Below the pieces are notes generated by a model. It was not told the DNA's origin. It ran no database searches and saw only the letters and a program-made list of their open reading frames with translations. The position numbers and the translations under genes were made by a program. Positions 28,550 through 37,417 of a stretch of 64,000 bases of DNA are shown one piece after another; the stretch's first letter is position 1; the number at the start of each line of letters is the position of its first letter. The stretch is from positions 178,747-242,746 of the forward strand of contig NZ_LT629850.1 in assembly GCF_900106845.1 (NCBI RefSeq), in the 5' to 3' direction. Origin of the DNA: Romboutsia timonensis. Its GTDB lineage: Bacteria; Bacillota; Clostridia; Peptostreptococcales; Peptostreptococcaceae.

Positions 28550-28670
28550 AAAATAAAAATTAAAAAAATGACAAAAAAATAAAAAAAATGTCAATAAAAA
28601 TAAAAAAAAACAAAAAAATATATAAAAATAGAAAAAAAAGCAGAAAAAACACGAACAAAAAAAGAGTGTA
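28550..28670 (+). promoter_or_regulatory. A-tract region upstream of the second S-layer promoter
   Basis: About 120 bases that are strongly A-rich on the plus strand, with runs of 6-9 A at helical spacing and almost no C or G. It ends some 20 bases before the -35 box. Phased A-tracts bend DNA and act as UP elements, so strong transcription of the gene at 28802 is inferred. Confidence 0.5.
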
Positions 28671-28685
28671 TAATGCATAAAATTC

Positions 28686-28714
28686 TTGTTTTTTTTATTT
28701 GTGTAGTTTATGAT
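28686..28714 (+). promoter_or_regulatory. promoter of the second S-layer gene
   Basis: TTGTTT at 28686-28691, a 17-base spacer, TATGAT at 28709-28714. The leader motif begins at 28721, seven bases downstream. Confidence 0.65.
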
Positions 28715-28720
28715 TATGTT

Positions 28721-28784
28721 GTGAGAGATACGTGAGGAAAAATACGGAAATTATAAAGAGATGTGATTTATATATTTTAATTAT
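28721..28784 (+). promoter_or_regulatory. leader element: GTGAGAGATAC plus hairpin, second S-layer gene
   Basis: GTGAGAGATACG is identical over 12 bases to the slpA leader. GAGATGT lies in the loop of a weak hairpin (TATAAA 28752-28757 with TTTATA 28767-28772). The GGGGAGG ribosome-binding site follows. Confidence 0.55.
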
Positions 28785-28801
28785 GGGGAGGACGAACAAA
28801 T

Positions 28802-30958
28802 ATGTTAAAGAAAAACATAGCAAAAGCAATGGCAGCTGCTACAGTATTTACTGCAGTTGCACCAGTTGCACAATCATTTGCAGCTGTTATAGACAGTAAC
28901 CAAGAACAAGAAATAAAAGATTTAAAAGAAAAAGTATATGATAAATTTAATTTAAAATATACTAAAAACCAAGCTCTTTTAAGAATTGCAGGTCAACAAC
29001 CAGGAAATTTTGTTCATAGAAAAGTAACAATAACAACTTATAAGTTAGTAAATGGAGTTCTAACAGCGCAACAACCTGTAGATGCGAACAGTTATGCTGA
29101 GTTTGAAAAAGAATTTGATAAACAATATTCAGAGTTAAATAATGGTGAAAAGATAACTGTAGGGTATAACTCTGATACGAATAAGGTTAGATTTTTAGAA
29201 GATGGAACAGCTGTAAATTTCAAAGCAATTAAATATACAAATGTTGCTACTGAATTAGCAGCAGATGCTCAAGGATTAAACAATGGTGTATCAGTAGTAC
29301 ATGGTCAATTAGCAGATGGAACAGACTATGTTAAAGTAGCTATAACTGATGGATACATAACTGTTAAAAATGGAGATGCTAAGCTAGACTTAACAAAGCC
29401 TATATTTAAAGTAGTAGATGGATACTACGTAGATAAAGATGGAAATTCTATAAAGAAATACGATGAAAAAACAAATGTATCTGATGTTGCAGAAGTTAAA
29501 GCTTTAGGTGGAGTAGTAGAAGGATACTATGTTGATACAAATACAATATTAGATACAGCAAGTGTTGATAAAGGAGCATTTGCTATAGTTAAAGAAAGTA
29601 GCTCAGCAGCTAAAGAAGAGGTTAAAGTAAGTGATTTATATGAAGTATCTACTGAAAGACTTACTAAAAAAGGTAATGAATTAAGAAAAGCTATAATAGA
29701 TGCAGATAAAGTTCCTACTAATCCAAATGAAGATAAATTACAAGTTAAAATAGTTGGTACTAATAAAGCTGGTGAAGAAGTTGCTCAAGCAACTATAAAG
29801 GCAGCGACTACTCAAGCTGCATTAGATGCTTTAAATTTAGTTGATATAAGAGTTATATTTGAAGAAAGAACAAATCATATAACTGAATGGTCTCCAGTAT
29901 ATGAAATAACAATAACTGAAGATAGAGGCAATACTTTTGTAGATGTTATCAAGCATGTTCTAAATGATACTCCAGCTAATACAGTGGTAAGTGCAGGGCT
30001 AGATAGATATGAAACAGCTGTAGAAATGAGTAAGCAAGGATGGACAGGTAACAAACCATTAAATAATGGTGCAGTAGTTTTAGTATCAGGTGCTAATGAT
30101 AAATTAGTAGATGGATTAACTGCAACACCTTTAGCAGCAACTTTAAATAATAATGCAGGAGCTCCAGTATTATTAACTAAGAAAGATAGCATACCAACTG
30201 AAGTTATAGATGAAATAGAAAGATTAGGTGCTAAGACAGTTTATATAGTAGGTGGAACTAGTGCAGTATCTGAAGAAGTTGAAAAGACTTTAGAAAAAAC
30301 TTACAAAATGACTGTTAACAGAATAGAAGGAGAAGATAGATACCAAACTTCTATAGCTGTAGCTGAAGAGATGATGAATGGAAACAAATATGATGATGTG
30401 TTTGTAGTTGGTGGAAAAGGAGAAGCTGATGCATTATCTGCTTCAGCAGTAGCAGCAATGAAGAAATCTCCAATATTATTAACACAAGCTGGTCAATTAA
30501 ATAAAGATGTAAAACACTTCATAGATAAAAATGTAACTGATAATAATGATAATACAGATGTATTTGTAGTTGGTGGAACATCTTCAGTAGCAACAGCAGT
30601 ACAAAATGAGTTAGCTGATATGAAACTTGAAGTTGAAAGATTATCTGGAAAAGGAAGACAAGAAACTAATGCTAAGGTTATATCTAGATTTGAAAAGAAT
30701 GGTGCATTAAACTCTGAAGTAACTGGAATAGTATTTGCTAAGTCTAATAATGCTGGATTAGTAGATGCTTTAGCAGCAGGTGCTTTAGCAGCTAAAACAA
30801 ATTCTCATATAGTATTAGCTACAGAAGAATTAACAGAATCTCAAGAAGATGCTTTAGTTAAGGTTAAAGGTAATGGTGTTAGTTTAATAACTAAAACTGT
30901 TCAAGCTGGATATGGAGTATCTGAGAAGGTTGCTAAATTCATAAAAGGTTTAAGATAA
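28802..30958 (+). CDS. S-layer-like precursor with three CWB2 modules
   Basis: 718 residues. Signal peptide about 1-27 (LKKNIAKAMAAATVFTAVAP to SFA); a large N-terminal domain about 29-395, starting with a helical segment (EIKDLKEKVYDKFNLKYTKN) and containing two similar GYYVD stretches; three CWB2 modules about 400-718 (GLDRYETA, GEDRYQTS, GKGRQETN). It has the size and order of C. difficile SlpA, and its A-tract promoter and conserved leader suggest it may be the main S-layer subunit. The next gene (31067) encodes a paralogue with the same N-terminal domain, a tandem duplication. The N-terminal domain is unlike the one in 18118. Confidence 0.85.
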   Translation: MLKKNIAKAMAAATVFTAVAPVAQSFAAVIDSNQEQEIKDLKEKVYDKFNLKYTKNQALLRIAGQQPGNFVHRKVTITTYKLVNGVLTAQQPVDANSYAEFEKEFDKQYSELNNGEKITVGYNSDTNKVRFLEDGTAVNFKAIKYTNVATELAADAQGLNNGVSVVHGQLADGTDYVKVAITDGYITVKNGDAKLDLTKPIFKVVDGYYVDKDGNSIKKYDEKTNVSDVAEVKALGGVVEGYYVDTNTILDTASVDKGAFAIVKESSSAAKEEVKVSDLYEVSTERLTKKGNELRKAIIDADKVPTNPNEDKLQVKIVGTNKAGEEVAQATIKAATTQAALDALNLVDIRVIFEERTNHITEWSPVYEITITEDRGNTFVDVIKHVLNDTPANTVVSAGLDRYETAVEMSKQGWTGNKPLNNGAVVLVSGANDKLVDGLTATPLAATLNNNAGAPVLLTKKDSIPTEVIDEIERLGAKTVYIVGGTSAVSEEVEKTLEKTYKMTVNRIEGEDRYQTSIAVAEEMMNGNKYDDVFVVGGKGEADALSASAVAAMKKSPILLTQAGQLNKDVKHFIDKNVTDNNDNTDVFVVGGTSSVATAVQNELADMKLEVERLSGKGRQETNAKVISRFEKNGALNSEVTGIVFAKSNNAGLVDALAAGALAAKTNSHIVLATEELTESQEDALVKVKGNGVSLITKTVQAGYGVSEKVAKFIKGLR

Positions 30959-30980
30959 TATAAACTATATATTATTTATA

Positions 30981-31011
30981 GAAAGCTCAAGTTTTTACTT
31001 GAGCTTTTTTT
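30981..31011 (+). terminator. terminator between the tandem S-layer-like genes
   Basis: AAAGCTCAAGT, TTTT, ACTTGAGCTTTTTTT: perfect stem. Confidence 0.93.
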
Positions 31012-31066
31012 ATTCGAATTATGTTATTATACTATATGTAAAATGTGGAAAATTTTGGAGGGTAAC

Positions 31067-33109
31067 ATGATAAAAGGGAAAGACATCATAGTATTTTCAA
31101 CAATATCAGTATTAACTGTAACTTCTGTTAATGCAATCTCACCATATAGTGTGATAGAAACAACAGAAGAAGAAAAAATAAGTAAATTAAAAGAAAATAT
31201 CTATAAAATGTTTAACACTAGATACACAAAAAACGCAGCAATGTTAAACAACACATCTAATAGTGGACAAGTAGTATATAAAATAAAAATAGCATCAAGT
31301 TTAGAAGAAATAAAAAATGCTAAAGAACTAAATAACTACTCAGAATTTGAAAAAGAATTTAATAATATATATTCAAACTTAAACTACAAAGAAAAGATAG
31401 TAATAAGATACACAACAACATCAAGAATTATAGGGGAAGATGATGTAGTTGTAGACTATAAAGAACAAAAATACTTAGGGGATGAAAGAGATGTAATTTG
31501 GTCAACATTAGAAGATGGAAATAAGGTTGGAAAAATTCCTTTATCACCAGATACAGAAACTAAAGAACCAAGATTTATAAAAGTAAACATAGGTGATACA
31601 AAACTTGATACATCAAAACCAATATTTAGAACTAAAAATGGATACTATGTAGACGAAAATGGATACTCAATAAAAAAAGTAAATGAAAGTATAATAGAAA
31701 CTAAAGAATCTTTACCAAATGGAATTATAGATGGATATTATGAAGACACATCAGAACCACTTACTGATGAAGATAAAATTGAAGTAACAGATGCTATAGT
31801 AAAAAGAGCAGACGAACTTAACACTATAACATATAATGTAACTGATTTGTATGAATCAAATGTAGGAAGATTAACTACCTTAGGTAATGAATTGTTTAAA
31901 TATATAGAAGAAAAAAACTCTCTAAAAGATTATACTGTAATATTTGAAGGCGTTGATAAATATACAGATAATCCAAAAGAGATTTACATAGATAAAAATG
32001 ATAATAACTCTGTTGTAAAATATGTTGATGATAAGAAAATAGTTGATAGCAATTATTTATCCAAAATAAACATTATAATAGAAGAAAAAAATCAAGATAA
32101 TAAATACATTGTAAATGAAATAGTTATAAAACCTGTTAGAAACGCTGGTCTTGAAAATATATTAGATATTATGGTTAATAATATGAAGACATCTGTTTTT
32201 GCAGGAGTTGATAGATACAAAACTAGTGTAGAAGTTAGTAAAAATGGATTTAAAGATGGAAGTAAAAATCTTGTATTAGTATCTGGGGACAATGAAGCTT
32301 TAGTTGATGGATTAACAGCAACTCCATTAGCAGCTACTTTAGATGCTCCAATATTATTAACTTCAAAAAATAATATACCAGATGTTGTTATAGAAGAAAT
32401 TGAAAGACTAGGTGCAAAAAATATTTATATAGTTGGTGGAGAAAATTCTGTTTCTTCAGATATAAGCGATAAGTTAGAAAAATATTATGGAAAGAATGTA
32501 ACTCGTATAGATGGAGAAGACAGATATGAAACTTCTATAAAGGTTTCTGAGGAAGTAGTTAAAAATAATAATGATAAAGTTGATGTATTTATAGTTGGAG
32601 GAAGTGGACTTGCTGATGCTTTATCAGTTTCACCAGTTGCAGGAAGTAAGAAAAGCCCAATTATTTTAACTAATAAAGAAAATTTATCTATTGAGAGTAA
32701 ATATTTTTTAAGTAAGTATGCAAATTCTACATATATGATAGGTGGAAAAAGTCATATATCAAATAATATATCTAGGGATATTGTAAATTTAGGATTAACT
32801 ACTAAGAGATTAGCAGGAAGTAATAGACAAGATACTAATGCAGCTATAATAAAGGAGTTTTATGGAGTTGATAAAGAACTTTATAATGATGAGTGTTTAG
32901 TTGTTGCAAAGAGTAATGATGGTAGTCTTGTTGATGCTTTAAGTGCTGGGGCTTTTGCAAGTAAGGTTAATGCTCCTATTGTTTTAGTAGGAAGTGAACT
33001 TAGTGAAGATCAAGAGGATGTTTTAATTTCTATTGATAAGAAAAAGTCATTGGTTCAGGTTGGATACGGAATTTATAATAGTGTTTTAGATTTTATATTA
33101 AATAGATAA
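31067..33109 (+). CDS. S-layer-like CWB2 protein, diverged duplicate of the preceding gene
   Basis: 680 residues from the ATG at 31067, preceded by GGAGGG (the ATG at 31043 has no such site). Weakly hydrophobic signal peptide (about 1-22), then the same N-terminal domain as the 28802 protein: KLKENIYKMFNTRYTKN matches DLKEKVYDKFNLKYTKN and NGYYVDENGYSIKK matches DGYYVDKDGNSIKK. CWB2 modules about 375-680 (GVDRYKTS, GEDRYETS, GSNRQDTN). Unlike its twin it lacks the leader motif and the A-tract promoter, is separated by a strong terminator and uses a less Ala-rich composition. I infer an expression-attenuated spare or variant copy. Confidence 0.85.
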   Translation: MIKGKDIIVFSTISVLTVTSVNAISPYSVIETTEEEKISKLKENIYKMFNTRYTKNAAMLNNTSNSGQVVYKIKIASSLEEIKNAKELNNYSEFEKEFNNIYSNLNYKEKIVIRYTTTSRIIGEDDVVVDYKEQKYLGDERDVIWSTLEDGNKVGKIPLSPDTETKEPRFIKVNIGDTKLDTSKPIFRTKNGYYVDENGYSIKKVNESIIETKESLPNGIIDGYYEDTSEPLTDEDKIEVTDAIVKRADELNTITYNVTDLYESNVGRLTTLGNELFKYIEEKNSLKDYTVIFEGVDKYTDNPKEIYIDKNDNNSVVKYVDDKKIVDSNYLSKINIIIEEKNQDNKYIVNEIVIKPVRNAGLENILDIMVNNMKTSVFAGVDRYKTSVEVSKNGFKDGSKNLVLVSGDNEALVDGLTATPLAATLDAPILLTSKNNIPDVVIEEIERLGAKNIYIVGGENSVSSDISDKLEKYYGKNVTRIDGEDRYETSIKVSEEVVKNNNDKVDVFIVGGSGLADALSVSPVAGSKKSPIILTNKENLSIESKYFLSKYANSTYMIGGKSHISNNISRDIVNLGLTTKRLAGSNRQDTNAAIIKEFYGVDKELYNDECLVVAKSNDGSLVDALSAGAFASKVNAPIVLVGSELSEDQEDVLISIDKKKSLVQVGYGIYNSVLDFILNR

Positions 33110-33112
33110 TAT

Positions 33113-33140
33113 AGATGATTTCTTTTGAAATCATCTTTTT
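33113..33140 (+). terminator. terminator after the duplicate S-layer-like gene
   Basis: AGATGATTTC, TTTT, GAAATCATCTTTTT. Confidence 0.9.
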
Positions 33141-33304
33141 AATTTATAGAAATATTTAATATATTTATAAAAATTAAAATATAAATTATATTAATAAAAT
33201 GATATTTTATTAGTTTAAGTTTATCTTGTAGTTATGGAATAGATAGGTCATTTATGATATTATAAGGTATACAAAATAAATATGGGTCATTAGTGGAGGG
33301 GTCT

Positions 33305-34228
33305 ATGTATATATTAAACTTTATCAGAGGGTTTTGTATGGCCTTAGCTGACAGCGTGCCGGGGGTTTCAGGCGGTACAATAGCATTTATATTAGGTTTT
33401 TATGATGATTTTGTAAATTCATTAAATAATCTAATATCAAGTGACAAAAATGGTAGAATAATAGCATTAAAGTTTTTAGCCAAAATAGGGATTGGCTGGA
33501 TTGTAGGTTTTATATTATCGGTATCATTTATAACATCTATATTTGAAAAAAACATATATCAAATAAGTTCTTTATTTTTAGGATTTATAATATCGTCAAT
33601 TCCATTAATAGTTAAATCTGAAAGAAAAATATTAATAGGCAATAAGAGAAATGCAATATTTTTAATAGTTGGGATTAGTGTTGTAGTAGCTATGACTTAT
33701 TTTAATCCAGTTACAAATGTTGGACAAAGTTTCTCTTTAAAGTCTGAGAATTTAAATTTATTGTTTATAGCTTATATATTTATATCTGGAATGGTTGCAA
33801 TATCTGCAATGGTACTTCCGGGAATATCAGGCTCTACAATACTTTTAATATTTGGACTTTATGCACCAATACTTACAGCCATAGAGCAGATAATAAGGTT
33901 AAACTTTGATTATTTACCTGCTATATTGATATTTGGAAGTGGAATTTTAATTGGTATTTTAATAACTGTTAGAATAGTAAGGCATTTACTTAGAAGTTTT
34001 AGATCGCAAACTATATATTGTATTATAGGTCTTATGGTGGGTTCTATATATTCTGTTATAATGGGTCCTATGTCTCTTGAAGTTTCTAAAGCACCTATGA
34101 GTGTATCTACTTTTAATATAGTATTTTTTGCCATAGGTTGCATTTTAGTTCCTTTATTAGAGAAACTTAAGGAAGTACTTAAAAACAAAAGTAAAGAAGA
34201 ATTGGATAATGATATAGAGCAAAGTTAG
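33305..34228 (+). CDS. DUF368 family polyprenyl-phosphate transporter (PopT-type)
   Basis: 307 residues from the ATG at 33305, with GGAGGGG four bases before it; the GTG at 33293 would lie upstream of that site. About eight membrane helices with two related half-units, VPGVSGGTIAFILGFY near the start and LPGISGSTILLIFGLY in the middle, the internal repeat typical of DUF368 (PF04018). DUF368 proteins have been reported as one of two broad families that return undecaprenyl phosphate to the cytoplasmic face. That job fits a locus where polysaccharide and gtr-type assembly use much of this carrier. Single-gene unit between CWB2 genes. Confidence 0.88.
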   Translation: MYILNFIRGFCMALADSVPGVSGGTIAFILGFYDDFVNSLNNLISSDKNGRIIALKFLAKIGIGWIVGFILSVSFITSIFEKNIYQISSLFLGFIISSIPLIVKSERKILIGNKRNAIFLIVGISVVVAMTYFNPVTNVGQSFSLKSENLNLLFIAYIFISGMVAISAMVLPGISGSTILLIFGLYAPILTAIEQIIRLNFDYLPAILIFGSGILIGILITVRIVRHLLRSFRSQTIYCIIGLMVGSIYSVIMGPMSLEVSKAPMSVSTFNIVFFAIGCILVPLLEKLKEVLKNKSKEELDNDIEQS

Positions 34229-34258
34229 ATTATATAAAATAATAGTTTTAATGTATTA

Positions 34259-34309
34259 AAAGCCCCTCTTTTGGAATATACTCTAATAGTATAAAACAAG
34301 GGGGGCTTT
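34259..34309 (+). promoter_or_regulatory. stem that sequesters the metallopeptidase ribosome-binding site
   Basis: AAAGCCCCTCTT (34259-34270) pairs over all 12 positions (one G-T) with AAGGGGGGCTTT (34298-34309), leaving a 27-base loop. The second arm contains the G-rich ribosome-binding site and touches the ATG at 34310. Only three T follow, so it is a poor terminator. Confidence 0.65.
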
Positions 34310-36535
34310 ATGAAAAAAATAATAAGCATATCACTACTGATAGCATTGGTATTAACAACACCAATATACGCAAACACATCAAAAGGAAGTTATATAATAA
34401 TAAATAACGAGAGTACAGATCCATATACTACTCAAACTACAGGGAATTTTCAAAATAAAAAAAATATAAACCAATCAAAACAAAAAACATCAACTCCTTA
34501 TGCAATAGATCAAGTACTACCAGAACCAAAAAATGCAAAACTATATCAATCTGCAAAATTATATCAATCAGAAACAAAAAATAATAAATCATCAAAAACT
34601 ACTAGAAAATTTAAAACATTTAATTTTAGAAATAACCAATATGAAACAATAAATACAGAATTAAAATATAGTGGGAAAAAAGTTGAAATATGGGTAAATG
34701 AAAATCAAATAAGTGATGCACAAGCAATAAGAATAGGTCAAGAATTTGATAATAATATATATCCATTAATAACAAAAAATTTTGGAGAAGAAAGTGACGT
34801 AGATAATAATGGAAAAATAAATATAGTAATTTATGATATACAAGATGACTATGATGAAACAAATGTATATACACAAGGATACTTTAATCCAACAGATTTA
34901 TATGATGTAGAGGGTTCAAATAATGGAGAAGTATTATATATAGATACATATCCAACAATGGATGTAACTGATTATTACGACAATCAAGGCATAGAAAATT
35001 TATATCCTGTAATAGTACATGAATTTCAACATATGATAAGTTTTAATGAAAATGCAATTAAAGGATATTCAGGTAGCCTAGATACTTGGATAGATGAAGG
35101 TTTATCTATGGCAGCAGAACAGTTATATACAAATAAGCCAAGAATGGATAGAATAAATTATTACAATCAATCAAGTAGTATAACAAATGGACATTCACTA
35201 CTTTATTGGGATTATGATAATGATACTCTTTCAAATTATTCTTTATCCTATTTATTCATGGAGTATTTAAATATACAAGCAGATATAGGAGATAGTATAT
35301 ATAAAGAAATTATACAAAATCCTAATAGTGATTATAAAGCTATAGAAGATGTTGTTAAAAAATATATAGACAATAATATGGACTTTGGTGAGTTTATGAC
35401 AAACTTTAGAATGGCTTTAACTTTAAATTATAGCACTGGAAAATATGGTTTTAAAAATAAGGAAGGTTTTAATCAATTACAAAAGAAAATTTATAATGGA
35501 AATGAAATAAATTTAAGAGGTGGAGGCGCTGTTGTAGTTAAAGCGAACTCTTCATTAGATATACCAAGTAATAAAGGCGATAATATTGTATACTTTGGAA
35601 GTGATGAGATAGACAAGGAATTAGAAAATCATATTAAAATAATTGGTGAGAATAGATATGATACAGCGTTGAAAATAAGCAAGGCAGCTTTTAATGATAA
35701 AAGTGATGCAGTTGTTTTAATTAATGGAAAAAATAGTAGTGATGGATTAGCTGCAGGTCCTTTTGCATCTTTAATTGATGCATCTATCTTATTGGTTGAA
35801 AAGGATTATATACCAAATGAAACTATAAATGAAATAAAAAGATTAAATCCAAAAAATGTTTATTTAATTGGTGGAACTGATGTAGTATCTGAAAAAATTA
35901 AAGATGATATACAAAATATTATTGATATTAATTTAAAAGATATTAAACGCATTGGTGGAGTAGATAGAGAAGAAACTTCTTTATTAATAGGAAAGGAAAT
36001 TGCAAAAATTTCTAATGTAGAAAATATTTATGTTGTTAATGGATACAAAGGTGAAGCTGATGCAATGAGTATTTTATCTAAGGCTTGTAATGAAAAATCT
36101 CCTATATTAATAACTAATGGAAAGAAATTTAACAAAGCTCAAAAGTATTTTATACAGTCTATAGAATATCCTAATTTTTATTTCTTAGGCGGAGATAATG
36201 TTATGAGTGATAATTTATTAGATGAAGCTGAAGGTTTATTTGATGTAGAAGTAAGTGTAATTAAGCTTTATGGAGATGATAGACAAGAAACTAATGGTAT
36301 AGTTTTAGATTATTTCTATGGTGATAATATTAATAGCTTAATTGTTTGTAAGTCTAATAATCTAATAGATGCTTTATGTGTTGGTGTTTTTGCAGGTAAA
36401 AATAATATTCCTGTGTTAATTGCTACTAATAATTTAAGTAGTACACAAGAAGAGGTTGTAAAATATAAGACTTATGATACTTTATATGAAGTTGGTGGTG
36501 GAATTAGTTCTACTGTTATAAATAAATTAAGATAG
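34310..36535 (+). CDS. secreted zinc metallopeptidase with three CWB2 modules
   Basis: 741 residues. Signal peptide 1-22 (KKIISISLLIALVLTTPIYA). The peptidase domain (about 105-420) has the zinc motif HEFQH (237-241) and a downstream DEGLSMAAEQ (262-271) that could give the third ligand, the pattern of M30/hyicolysin-like gluzincins. CWB2 modules fill about 445-741 (GENRYDTA, GVDREETS, GDDRQETN). The Tyr/Ser/Lys-rich segment 24-104 may be a propeptide. A wall-anchored protease in an S-layer locus could process surface proteins, a task that the cysteine protease Cwp84 has in C. difficile; this is inference. Its ribosome-binding site lies in a 12-bp stem. Confidence 0.88.
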   Translation: MKKIISISLLIALVLTTPIYANTSKGSYIIINNESTDPYTTQTTGNFQNKKNINQSKQKTSTPYAIDQVLPEPKNAKLYQSAKLYQSETKNNKSSKTTRKFKTFNFRNNQYETINTELKYSGKKVEIWVNENQISDAQAIRIGQEFDNNIYPLITKNFGEESDVDNNGKINIVIYDIQDDYDETNVYTQGYFNPTDLYDVEGSNNGEVLYIDTYPTMDVTDYYDNQGIENLYPVIVHEFQHMISFNENAIKGYSGSLDTWIDEGLSMAAEQLYTNKPRMDRINYYNQSSSITNGHSLLYWDYDNDTLSNYSLSYLFMEYLNIQADIGDSIYKEIIQNPNSDYKAIEDVVKKYIDNNMDFGEFMTNFRMALTLNYSTGKYGFKNKEGFNQLQKKIYNGNEINLRGGGAVVVKANSSLDIPSNKGDNIVYFGSDEIDKELENHIKIIGENRYDTALKISKAAFNDKSDAVVLINGKNSSDGLAAGPFASLIDASILLVEKDYIPNETINEIKRLNPKNVYLIGGTDVVSEKIKDDIQNIIDINLKDIKRIGGVDREETSLLIGKEIAKISNVENIYVVNGYKGEADAMSILSKACNEKSPILITNGKKFNKAQKYFIQSIEYPNFYFLGGDNVMSDNLLDEAEGLFDVEVSVIKLYGDDRQETNGIVLDYFYGDNINSLIVCKSNNLIDALCVGVFAGKNNIPVLIATNNLSSTQEEVVKYKTYDTLYEVGGGISSTVINKLR

Positions 36536-36538
36536 ATA

Positions 36539-36567
36539 AATAGGGACTTATGTAAGTCCCTATTTTA
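36539..36567 (+). terminator. terminator after the metallopeptidase gene
   Basis: AATAGGGACTT, ATGT, AAGTCCCTATTTTA. It also overlaps the end of the convergent small gene at 36565. Confidence 0.82.
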
Positions 36568-36762
36568 ATCTTTTTTATCTAATTGACCATATAAAGCAGC
36601 AATTTCTAAGTGAAGTTCTCTTTTTTCTAAGTTATCAAATTTATCGCTACAAAATACTATACTAGCAATTTCTATTATTTTATCGTATTGAGATGATATA
36701 GAATTACAACTTTTTATAGCATCTTTCTTATCAAACTTGTCTATTAAATTGTTTATATTCAT
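36565..36762 (-). CDS. small acidic protein, function unknown
   Basis: 65 residues, start behind a strong GGAGGTTTT site on the minus strand. Mostly helical and charged, with two Cys (CNS and VFCSD) and no signal or membrane segment. It opens the phage-like insert and lies on the same strand as the repressor gene at 37013, with 250 bases between. I do not recognise the family. Confidence 0.6.
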   Translation of the reverse strand: MNINNLIDKFDKKDAIKSCNSISSQYDKIIEIASIVFCSDKFDNLEKRELHLEIAALYGQLDKKD

Positions 36763-36821
36763 AAAACCTCCAAATTAAAAGTGATATATATAAGCTGATG
36801 CTTAATTTTACTTAGTAAAGT

Positions 36822-36846
36822 GTTAGAAAATATGTTCTTTTCTAAC
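36822..36846. repeat. perfect 9-bp inverted repeat upstream of the small acidic gene
   Basis: GTTAGAAAA, TATGTTC, TTTTCTAAC. The loop sequence and left arm recur imperfectly at about 36946-36967 (GTGAGAATATATGTTCTTT), so it is half of an imperfect direct repeat as well. Possible regulator site or attenuator; no T-run follows. Confidence 0.5.
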
Positions 36847-36975
36847 AATAGAGTATCTTAGAAAAATACCAAGTTAGTATAAGGTTATAATTAAGTAAAT
36901 ACAAAGTATGTACTAGGTAAATACTAAAGATTATATTTTGAAAAAAGTGTGAGAATATATGTTCTTTAAAGGCTC

Positions 36976-37008
36976 AAAAAAATTGGCTACAAATATGTAG
37001 CAATTTTT
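36976..37008 (-). terminator. terminator of the repressor gene
   Basis: On the minus strand AAAATTGCTAC, loop, GTAGCCAATT, then T7. Confidence 0.78.
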
Positions 37009-37012
37009 AAAT

Positions 37013-37381
37013 TTATAAAGAATCAAAATACATTTTAGTTAATTCTTTATAAAGTCTATCTTTCTCATCCCTTTTGATATTTTTATCACTAAAAAATTTA
37101 TTTATTTCAGTTAAAAGATCACGTTTTAAATCTTGTTTTTCAATATTTACATCGTTATTTCTAATATCACTAACCCCAAGCAAATAATCTATAGAAACGT
37201 TAAAGTATGATGCAAAGTTTTTAAGAGCTTCATTTTCTGGAGTTCTTTTTCCATTTTCATATTGTGATATTGATGGTTTTGAAAAAGTATGTCCATAAAT
37301 TTTATTAAAATCCTCTGCTAATCCCTGTTGAGTTAACCCTTTCTCTAACCTTAATTCTTTAAACCTTTCTCCGAAAGTCAT
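37013..37381 (-). CDS. XRE-family (Cro/CI-like) repressor
   Basis: 122 residues. N-terminal helix-turn-helix (about 4-68) with the usual core LRLEKGLTQQGLAEDF, then SKPSISQYENGKRTP and a closing LLGVSD; the rest is a charged helical tail (75-122), probably for dimerisation. AGGTGGATT precedes the start. It faces the replication gene at 37644 across a 262-base gap holding GGGTTA boxes, the usual layout of a phage-type repressor and the genes it silences. Confidence 0.9.
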   Translation of the reverse strand: MTFGERFKELRLEKGLTQQGLAEDFNKIYGHTFSKPSISQYENGKRTPENEALKNFASYFNVSIDYLLGVSDIRNNDVNIEKQDLKRDLLTEINKFFSDKNIKRDEKDRLYKELTKMYFDSL

Positions 37382-37417
37382 AATTAATCCACCTCACCAT
37401 ACTTAAAGTATAGTATA

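Noticed and set aside
34259..34309. Terminator of the DUF368 gene
   Set aside because: Only three T follow the stem and the ATG of the next gene starts there; the G-rich arm is needed as its ribosome-binding site. Dual use cannot be excluded.
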